DNA of 12,070 nt from Baffinella frigidus (Eukaryota; Cryptophyceae; Cryptomonadales; Baffinellaceae): assembly GCA_026770585.1 (NCBI GenBank), contig MU648488.1, positions 1 through 12,070 on the forward strand. The letters are read 5' to 3'. A program made the translations under genes and the position numbers. The notes beneath the pieces are model-generated. The model was not told the DNA's origin, ran no database searches, and saw only the letters and a program-made list of their open reading frames with translations. Below, one piece after another: positions 7,198 through 12,070 of the stretch; positions within the stretch are counted from its first letter, which is position 1; every line of letters starts with the position of its first letter.

Positions 7198-8220
7198 CTA
7201 TTTGCTGCGTGTGATACACTGGGTCTGAGCAAGAAGTGCGAGATTACGGGCGTGCACACCCCGCATGTTGTATTTGATGACGTTCTCGGCTTCTGTCACA
7301 ACCTTGGCCCGTATGTTGAAGAATGTCGGGAGATGCTGTTCCAGCGGAAGAAGGCGCTTGAGCTGTGGTATGCGGGGGAGTACGGTAATATTGTCGATGG
7401 TGACACCAGTACGCATCATGTAGAGCATTCCGACAACAACCCCACCCTGTTTCACACACGAAGGGACATTGGTGCAATGCATCCGCATAAACGTGATGAG
7501 CCTTGATATAGAGAGCGCAGCAAGTTTTATGCATGCGTGCCGTTCGTGGAGGGAAACTGAAATAGATGGCGGTGGGATGCGATGCCCAAAGAGTGATCGG
7601 TGCAGGTATGCATCTATGTCACATAGGTTTGGGACGCGTTTCATCACGCGGTACTGTCGCATGCGGCGCATACAGAGTGTACGAAGTTTGGTAACCAGCT
7701 TGGTTGTTTCGGTATCAATGCTTGTCTGGGTCTTACTTGACGTGAGGATAGAGTCCAAGACACGTGTGATACTATCCACGTCAGTAGCCGTGTTATCCGA
7801 TGCCAGGAACGATGATTGCGACGATTCGGGACGGTGGTAATTTTCCGAATTTGGGGGGAAGTCGTTCACATGAACAAGGCGCTGACCAAGGAAGAGTCCA
7901 GTAACATCACATATGAGCCCGTCGTTTTCGACAATGGATGTGCACGTGTGTGAGTTACATACATGTAGATTACTGCAAACTTTACACGCTGCTTTATCGA
8001 CGTCGAACTTCTCCCAATGCTCATCACATTTGTGCCCAGAAAGGCCTACCGGTAAAAGGAACGGCCTGCGCATACAGACCCATGCCTTGTACTGGGCCCC
8101 GTTTTTCACATGTGCCAGTTGATATTGACACATGCTATCACTGCGTTCATGCACACCCACCCCCTTCAAAAAACTCTTCCCACATACCTCATCCGGCTGC
8201 ATGATGTGGATTAACCGCAT
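7198..8220 (-). CDS. Cys/His-rich protein with a C-terminal cyclin/TFIIB-like helical domain
   Basis: A 340-residue protein from ATG 8220; the frame stays open upstream with no ATG to the stop at 8268-8266. The N-terminal third is rich in Cys and His: C79, C82, H86, C88, H91, C93 and C104, the last in ICDVTG, which is likely a metal-binding site. A Ser/Thr-rich linker (~120-175) follows. The C-terminal part is helical: a long amphipathic helix (~225-248), GMLYMMRTG (264-272), then a segment with a repeated P-x-L pattern, LPLE, FFNIRAK, and VTEAENVIK. This resembles a cyclin box or TFIIB core fold, judged by eye. A transcription or cell-cycle role is plausible but unproven. The upstream 99-residue frame is in the same phase, so this could be the downstream part of a longer protein. 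Confidence 0.75.
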   Translation of the reverse strand: MRLIHIMQPDEVCGKSFLKGVGVHERSDSMCQYQLAHVKNGAQYKAWVCMRRPFLLPVGLSGHKCDEHWEKFDVDKAACKVCSNLHVCNSHTCTSIVENDGLICDVTGLFLGQRLVHVNDFPPNSENYHRPESSQSSFLASDNTATDVDSITRVLDSILTSSKTQTSIDTETTKLVTKLRTLCMRRMRQYRVMKRVPNLCDIDAYLHRSLFGHRIPPPSISVSLHERHACIKLAALSISRLITFMRMHCTNVPSCVKQGGVVVGMLYMMRTGVTIDNITVLPRIPQLKRLLPLEQHLPTFFNIRAKVVTEAENVIKYNMRGVHARNLALLAQTQCITRSK

Positions 8221-8265
8221 ACATACAGGGTGGTGCTTGGACACCCAGGATGACTCGGTCGGGAT

Positions 8266-8565
8266 TTACTTGACGTTCGTCGAAAAGTCTTCGGGCCACC
8301 ACCAATTGTCGGGGTAGCGTGGTTCGCAATCCGTCAGAAGTTCCAGCAACTTATAAACCACTGGATCCGCATATGCGTCTACATAATTCCTCGCGATATA
8401 ATACCTCGTGATACCTATCCATACATCTGCAGGGTGGATGTTGTTATTGATGCCTTCATCTGCAACACTCTGAACTTCTGGAGGAAGATCGTCTCGCATC
8501 CTCCCATATTTCAACCATGGTATCAGCTTGTAATACCCATCTTTGTTAGGACCCACGCTGATCAT
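8266..8565 (-). CDS. Small acidic protein of unknown function
   Basis: A 99-residue frame from ATG 8565, rich in Trp, Tyr and Asp, with a WWWPEDF segment near its end. I recognise no family. It ends in TAA (8268-8266) and is in phase with the next leftward gene, with only 45 bases between that TAA and the gene's first ATG at 8220. No TATA-like element stands out in that gap. It may be a separate small gene, or the N-terminal part of one longer protein interrupted by a stop. The 28-bp array starts 26 bases before its ATG. Confidence 0.6.
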   Translation of the reverse strand: MISVGPNKDGYYKLIPWLKYGRMRDDLPPEVQSVADEGINNNIHPADVWIGITRYYIARNYVDAYADPVVYKLLELLTDCEPRYPDNWWWPEDFSTNVK

Positions 8566-8590
8566 ATTTCATCTCAGCTGCACAACAATT

Positions 8591-8726
8591 TGGTTAAATA
8601 CGAGGCCCTTACATAAACTGGTTAAATACGAGCCCCTTACATCAACTGGTTAAATACGAGTCCCTTACATAAACTGGTTAAATACGAGTCCCTTACATAA
8701 ACTGGTTAAATACGAGTCCCTTACAT
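8591..8726. repeat. 28-bp tandem array, five units
   Basis: TGGTTAAATACGAG recurs at 8591, 8619, 8647, 8675 and 8703, exactly 28 bases apart; the last three units are nearly identical. It fills the gap between the basic-repeat Cys/His gene (stop at 8756) and the small acidic gene (start at 8565), so it lies upstream of the latter. The core CTGGTTAAATACGA resembles that of the array at 9841-9956. Read leftward, the units carry TATTTAACC, which could act as a TATA-like element. Confidence 0.92.
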
Positions 8727-8755
8727 GAAACAAACGAGAGTCATAACCATAGCTC

Positions 8756-9715
8756 CTACGCGGCAATATTCAGGAGGTTCGCCTGGCCCATATGTTCAAT
8801 GTGAGAAAGAACCGACGCGGAGACATGCGAAACTGCATGTGCAAACCGATCGCACATGTTCTGCACGTACAGAGTGTCACCCTGTAGCTTCTCGCAGAGA
8901 CACTGGATATTCTGCTCCTCGTCGCCGTTGTGTTTCTGCAACCATTGCATCGTGAAGTATTTCACACACAGATCGATTCTCGCAATGAACCACAGCATAC
9001 AAAAGAACTTGAAGAATTTCCGATGCACGTGGCAAGCATCTCCCTTGCTCGACCGACCCAGCTGTGTAGTGTTCTCAGTGCGCATACCCGTCAGCGCACA
9101 TATACACCAGCCATGGGTTGAGATTGTTGGCGGGTTCAAGTCGTTGATGACGCGTTGGCATAGCTTATGCAGCTTCACACACGACGCCGTGTACTGCAAC
9201 CGATTCACAAGCAAGAGTGTCGCTCGCACGTAACGGGAAACATACTGCGTGTCGTTATACAACGTAGTAGCCCAGTTCTCGCCGTTGTTCTTGTTCTTCA
9301 AAACGAATCGCCTGTAACCACCACTGCCGATCACATCATATGCCTTGAATAGAACGAAATTGCGCAAGCGATCGATCGAGAGAGGGGCCGGGGTGTCGAC
9401 AGAGACAACAGACCGGGATGGTCCAGCGGACTCTGCACCAACGGAAGAGTCGGGGACGGTTGCACATGATACAGAACCAGTTTTATCATTTTCGACCGGG
9501 TCTCGTTTGGCTCCCACCACGGAGCGTTTCCGTTTCACTCCTGCATTTTCGGTGCCAGTACCCTTCTTCCGTTTCACGTCAACATCAACCGTTTCAGACA
9601 TACCACACCCCATCCCTACATTTTCCGTACCAGTACACTTCTTCCGTTTCACGCCAACATCAACAGTTTCAGACATAGCACAACTCCCCCCCACGTTTTC
9701 TGTACCAGTGCCCAT
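8756..9715 (-). CDS. Basic-repeat, Cys/His-cluster protein, probably nuclear
   Basis: A 319-residue protein from ATG 9715. Residues 2-63 hold a 25-residue repeat (TGTENVG at 3 and 28, TGTENAG at 53), each ending in VKRKK or VKRKR, which look like nuclear localisation signals. A Ser/Val/Pro-rich linker leads to a domain from about 112. That domain has HGWCICALTG (201-210) and C228, H229, H231, giving a C-x-C ... C-H-x-H cluster that could bind metal, followed by aromatic and hydrophobic helices and further Cys residues. The family is not recognised. Nuclear DNA or RNA binding is inferred from the basic repeats and the Cys/His cluster. The leftward neighbour at 7198 also has a C-x-x-T-G motif. 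Confidence 0.8.
   Translation of the reverse strand: MGTGTENVGGSCAMSETVDVGVKRKKCTGTENVGMGCGMSETVDVDVKRKKGTGTENAGVKRKRSVVGAKRDPVENDKTGSVSCATVPDSSVGAESAGPSRSVVSVDTPAPLSIDRLRNFVLFKAYDVIGSGGYRRFVLKNKNNGENWATTLYNDTQYVSRYVRATLLLVNRLQYTASCVKLHKLCQRVINDLNPPTISTHGWCICALTGMRTENTTQLGRSSKGDACHVHRKFFKFFCMLWFIARIDLCVKYFTMQWLQKHNGDEEQNIQCLCEKLQGDTLYVQNMCDRFAHAVSHVSASVLSHIEHMGQANLLNIAA
9527..9709 (-). repeat. 75-bp in-frame repeat, two full units and a shortened third
   Basis: The units encode 25 residues containing TGTENVG, SETVDV and KRKK. The third lacks the SETVDV part and ends KRKR. Unit length keeps the frame, so the number of basic clusters can vary without disrupting the domain that follows. Confidence 0.8.
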
Positions 9716-9781
9716 TCGATTACCGGATACAACAAGATATCGAGACTAGCCTGGCATACGTGAGCCATGTTGATCTTTTTT

Positions 9782-9787
9782 TTTATT
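9782..9787 (-). terminator. Possible AATAAA signal beyond the membrane protein gene
   Basis: Read leftward this is AATAAA followed by a run of A. It lies 216 bases past the stop at 10003, beyond the 27-bp array, so a transcript ending here would carry the array in its 3' untranslated region. It may be a chance match at an A/T run. Confidence 0.3.
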
Positions 9788-9840
9788 AGGAATGAAACGC
9801 TCAACAAGCCACACCACTCCTCCCGAAACACGCTCTACAT

Positions 9841-9956
9841 CTGGTTGACTACGAACATGCGCTGCATCTGGTTGACTACGAACATGCGCTGCATCTGGTT
9901 GACTACGAACATGCGCTGCATCTGGTTGACTACGAACATGCGCTGCATCTGGTTGA
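9841..9956. repeat. 27-bp tandem array, four units plus a partial fifth
   Basis: CTGGTTGA recurs at 9841, 9868, 9895, 9922 and 9949, spaced exactly 27 bases; the full units are almost identical. The array lies between the membrane protein gene (stop 10003) and the basic-repeat gene (start 9715). Its core CTGGTTGACTACGA matches 12 of 14 bases of the 8591-8726 array core. All frames remain open across it because the unit is a multiple of three, so I do not treat those frames as genes. Confidence 0.92.
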
Positions 9957-10002
9957 AGCACCTGCCAATCGGGTTACCACTCGAAAGTGTGACTACACTC
10001 TC

Positions 10003-10974
10003 CTAACGAAGCACAAGTGTGTAAACTCCATACAGGCCAACCAAAAAAGCAACCATCGCCAAAGGTAGCTGAACAAATCCATACACCTGCTCCATAGAAG
10101 GCATATGCTGAATCAAGAACATCAGCGAGGCCGGCAACGACACACACCCAAGCCAGTGAAGTTGGATCCCGAAATTCACTGAAAGCCAGGTCAAAAAGCC
10201 CATTGACATAAGCGACACCACCACCACCTTGATACATGAAGTGATAGCATCGGAGGAACCCCGCCTCTCCTCGATAGCGGTCGCACGGTTGAAGACCGCA
10301 TGCGCGCATATCTGCATATGATCCTGAAGCAGAGAGCGTTCATCTGCCCCAATATTGTTGAGTCCCGCGGAATATACCACGCCGGCTTCAATCGCGCGAT
10401 CATAATTCTTCGTCAGGAAAGGACCGGACATGACACCTGATTTGATCATGTCGATGACCACACTGTTTCTGAAGCGGGCATATGGTTTCTTGTCCATGTT
10501 TTTACATACTGCGGCCTGAAAAGCACCGTCATACATCACACTGTCATCATGTACCACAACAGCGTTCGAAACATTGTGGAAGACGCGTCGCATAAGCTTT
10601 AAAGCCTCCGCGTCCACACCGTCGTCACACGCTGACATCTTCTTCATCCCCGATACATACTTGATAGGATCACTGAAGGTCCTGCACTGCGTCAGTATGT
10701 CCTTGAAGTCAAAACTCGTCTCAATATGGGGAACATAGTTGGCATGGACACCCTTGTTTTGCAGACTCGCTTTCAGTGTTAGCAGGGTTTTCCGGTATTT
10801 ATCCGCGGTGATGACATCACCCTCAGCAAAAGACTGATCGGCTGTAGAGGGGACCTTGTCTACAGGGGATAGACTACTATAGATAACGTAGGGGATGAAA
10901 AAGGCCATAGCGAGAAAGAACAAAGTAAGACTTTGTCTGAAGGCGACATCCGGGTGACATTGCCGCGCCGCCAT
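10003..10974 (-). CDS. Four-helix membrane protein with a four-cysteine external domain
   Basis: A 323-residue protein from ATG 10974. One hydrophobic helix near the N-terminus (15-35) could be a signal anchor. A soluble domain (~36-243) has Cys at 97, 116, 157 and 223, enough for two disulfides. Three more helices follow (~246-266, 273-290, 299-322), with only a few residues after the last. No family is recognised. The layout, an anchor, a Cys-paired ectodomain and a C-terminal helix bundle, is common in viral envelope proteins, so a virion membrane or internal membrane site is plausible but unproven. TATTTAAAG lies upstream at 11036-11028. Confidence 0.8.
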   Translation of the reverse strand: MAARQCHPDVAFRQSLTLFFLAMAFFIPYVIYSSLSPVDKVPSTADQSFAEGDVITADKYRKTLLTLKASLQNKGVHANYVPHIETSFDFKDILTQCRTFSDPIKYVSGMKKMSACDDGVDAEALKLMRRVFHNVSNAVVVHDDSVMYDGAFQAAVCKNMDKKPYARFRNSVVIDMIKSGVMSGPFLTKNYDRAIEAGVVYSAGLNNIGADERSLLQDHMQICAHAVFNRATAIEERRGSSDAITSCIKVVVVSLMSMGFLTWLSVNFGIQLHWLGCVSLPASLMFLIQHMPSMEQVYGFVQLPLAMVAFLVGLYGVYTLVLR

Positions 10975-11027
10975 TATCGATGCTACTCAATACAGAGTAC
11001 GGCGACAACTTGAATACATCGAACATT

Positions 11028-11037
11028 CTTTAAATAT
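11028..11037 (-). promoter_or_regulatory. TATA-like element of the four-helix membrane protein gene
   Basis: Read leftward the sequence is ATATTTAAAG, 54-63 bases before ATG 10974. This fits a leader of about 30 bases. Confidence 0.45.
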
Positions 11038-11095
11038 CAATTACATTTATAACAACCGGGACAAGCGAATCAACGTTGAAAACACGAAACACTCC

Positions 11096-11127
11096 AGCCT
11101 TGATGAATTGAGCCAGTAACGCTTGTA
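11096..11127. repeat. 32-bp direct repeat, copy 1
   Basis: Identical to 11174-11205, 78 bases away. It contains TGATGAATTGAGCCAGTAAC. Confidence 0.9.
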
Positions 11128-11173
11128 TGAAAAACGAAACACTCTCAAAACGGGGGTCCACTTTCGGAGCGAA

Positions 11174-11205
11174 AGCCTTGATGAATTGAGCCAGTAACGC
11201 TTGTA
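11174..11205. repeat. 32-bp direct repeat, copy 2
   Basis: Identical to 11096-11127. The CTTTCG-GAG-CGAAAG hairpin (11161-11175) ends within its first two bases. Confidence 0.9.
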
Positions 11206-11246
11206 CTTCCGAGAAAGAGGGAACAACCCCAACGAATGATGCGAGT

Positions 11247-11813
11247 TCATCGGTTTATCGGACGAACCAGGGCGTGACCTATAGGTGGTTTGCCAGAGAG
11301 ATGTACGGGTAACGCGTGTAGCACTTGCATACGACTGATCTTGAACACCTTCCGTATCTGTTCATCGTCCATGTTTTCAACATATGCACGGTCAAGCCCC
11401 AGATTTATCCACGAACTTAATGGATACCCAAACATACACATGAGGCCCGGGTCCATCCCCATATGGGTAAGCTCGGGGAGACTCAACCCAAGTTGATTCA
11501 TCTGGGTTGACGACCACTGCTTAGAGATGATATCAGAGAGACCCGCCATGAGGTCCCGGCAAGGGTGCACAGGCCACAGTGTCATCTCATGAACGTCGTC
11601 GATCGTGATGCCACCGTGACTCACCCACGCAGAACCGTCCGGCTGTAGAGTATGCAACTGTTTGGGTGTCAGGCCTATCGCACGCAGAGAGCGGAACGTC
11701 GTAACAGCAGAACACTGAACATCGTCCCAAGAGAGGTATGGCTTCAGATTCCACCACCCAAACAAACGAACTATCTGGGTTGGTTCCAGAGAGATGATGC
11801 GCGAAGTTTGCAT
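11247..11813 (-). CDS. Protein of short helical repeats, unknown function
   Basis: A 188-residue protein from ATG 11813. Several stretches share the pattern L-x-x-h-G-L/M-x-x-x-x-L (h = hydrophobic): LRAIGLTPKQL (~43-53), MNQLGLSLPEL (~105-115), a GM segment at ~119-120, and WINLGLDRAYVENM (~135-148). A KVFKIS segment follows near 155. This suggests stacked short helices, useful for protein binding. There are no membrane helices or signal peptide. I do not recognise the family. An AATTTAAGG read leftward at 11849-11841, about 30-36 bases before the ATG, is a possible TATA-like element; a TATAAT at 11836-11831 is too near the ATG unless a later start is used. Confidence 0.75.
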   Translation of the reverse strand: MQTSRIISLEPTQIVRLFGWWNLKPYLSWDDVQCSAVTTFRSLRAIGLTPKQLHTLQPDGSAWVSHGGITIDDVHEMTLWPVHPCRDLMAGLSDIISKQWSSTQMNQLGLSLPELTHMGMDPGLMCMFGYPLSSWINLGLDRAYVENMDDEQIRKVFKISRMQVLHALPVHLSGKPPIGHALVRPINR

Positions 11814-11949
11814 ATTTCAACATGGCCGACATTATACACGCCTTAAATTCACATGGCACACGGTAGAGAAGATACACGTACCCCAACCCGTTCTGGCGGG
11901 TCTTGGCATGGAAATCTTACCCCCATGGAAATCGGAGACACAAACACAA

Positions 11950-11969
11950 TTGACTTTTGCAAAAGTCAA
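11950..11969. promoter_or_regulatory. Perfect 20-bp palindrome
   Basis: TTGACTTTTGCAAAAGTCAA is its own reverse complement over all 20 bases. It sits 7 bases before the right-edge tandem array. Its left half (TTGAC-T-TTTGCA) matches TTGAC-A-TTTGCA at the array's first unit. It looks like a site for a dimeric DNA-binding protein, possibly at an origin or promoter. Confidence 0.6.
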
Positions 11970-11975
11970 AATAGT

Positions 11976-12070
11976 TGACATTTGCAATGGCGCACAAACA
12001 TAATGACATTTGCAATGGCGCACAAACATAATGACATTTGCAATGGCGCACAAACATAATGACATTTGTA
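11976..12070. repeat. 28-bp tandem array running off the right edge
   Basis: TGACATTTGCAATGG begins at 11976, 12004 and 12032, and a fourth copy starts at 12060. The spacing is exactly 28 bases and the full units are identical or nearly so. The array continues beyond the window. Each unit carries a half-site of the adjacent palindrome. Leftward frames read through it only because of the repeat, so no gene is called here. Confidence 0.92.

Larger units (their letters stand above)
10975..11246. other. Intergenic region with promoter-like element, direct repeats and a hairpin
   Basis: The 272-base gap between the helical-repeat gene and the membrane protein gene holds a TATA-like site (11037-11028), a 32-bp direct repeat pair, a shorter CGAAACACTC pair (11085 and 11135), and CTTTCG-GAG-CGAAAG (11161-11175), a 6-bp stem with a 3-base loop. 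A 67-residue leftward frame (11250-11047) mostly translates the direct repeats and is not supported as a gene. Confidence 0.6.

Noticed and set aside
8591-8726. CRISPR array
   Set aside because: Units are directly joined with no unique spacers, so this is a simple tandem array; the same holds for 9841-9956 and 11976-12070.
9345-9749. A 134-residue plus-strand frame opposite the basic-repeat protein
   Set aside because: It is antisense to the 75-bp repeats and linker; the leftward frame has a coherent domain order and nuclear localisation signals.
9746-9961. A 71-residue leftward frame and a 79-residue rightward frame over the 27-bp array
   Set aside because: The unit is a multiple of three, so open frames are automatic; the products are just the repeated motif.
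11047-11250. A 67-residue leftward frame whose ATG overlaps the stop of the helical-repeat gene
   Set aside because: Its sequence is mainly two translations of the 32-bp direct repeat. The 4-base overlap is suggestive, but there is no other support.
11832-12065. A 77-residue leftward frame over the right-edge array
   Set aside because: It begins in tandem repeats and passes through the palindrome; the composition is repeat-driven.
1-12070. Transfer RNA or ribosomal RNA genes
   Set aside because: I saw no cloverleaf with a T-loop GTTCRA motif and matching acceptor stem, and no rRNA-like conserved stretches, though I could not run a covariance search.

Overview
The window looks like a stretch of a large double-stranded DNA virus genome, or a viral segment integrated in a host chromosome. 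It is probably a virus of an aquatic microbial eukaryote or an invertebrate. The case rests on intron-free genes packed on both strands with short gaps, eukaryotic-type TATA-like and AATAAA signals, several ~27-28-bp tandem arrays, and a mix of eukaryote-like surface or lipid proteins with genes I cannot place. No capsid, polymerase or terminase gene lies in the window, so the viral assignment is inference and I do not name a family.

Layout: the left half (1-5870) is transcribed rightward. It holds the 3' end of a PD-(D/E)XK nuclease-like gene whose N-terminal side is a 9-residue repeat; a short secreted cysteine-rich protein; and a 1398-residue type I membrane protein. The last two are paralogues: start region, promoter-like sequence and first modules match, and an internal tract is about 92% identical. 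The large protein has about 19 repeated cysteine modules of the GCC2/GCC3 (ephrin-receptor-like) kind, a membrane-proximal domain, a Pro-rich stalk, one membrane helix and a basic tail.

The right half (6085-11813) is transcribed leftward and meets the left half tail to tail at 5871-6084, where both strands carry AATAAA. In order of decreasing coordinate it holds a protein of short helical repeats, a four-helix membrane protein with a four-cysteine external domain, a nuclear-type protein with basic repeats and a Cys/His cluster, a small acidic protein, a Cys/His plus cyclin/TFIIB-like protein in the same frame as the small one but split from it by a single stop, and a clear phospholipid-scramblase homologue.

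Working picture (inference): two cysteine-rich surface or secreted proteins, one multispanning membrane protein and a scramblase suggest a cluster concerned with envelope or host-membrane remodelling. The two Cys/His proteins may act on transcription or DNA. Tandem arrays at 8591-8726 and 9841-9956 share a 14-bp core and both sit upstream of leftward genes. A third array at the right edge lies beside a perfect 20-bp palindrome whose half-site is repeated in every unit, which makes it the best candidate for a replication or regulatory element.
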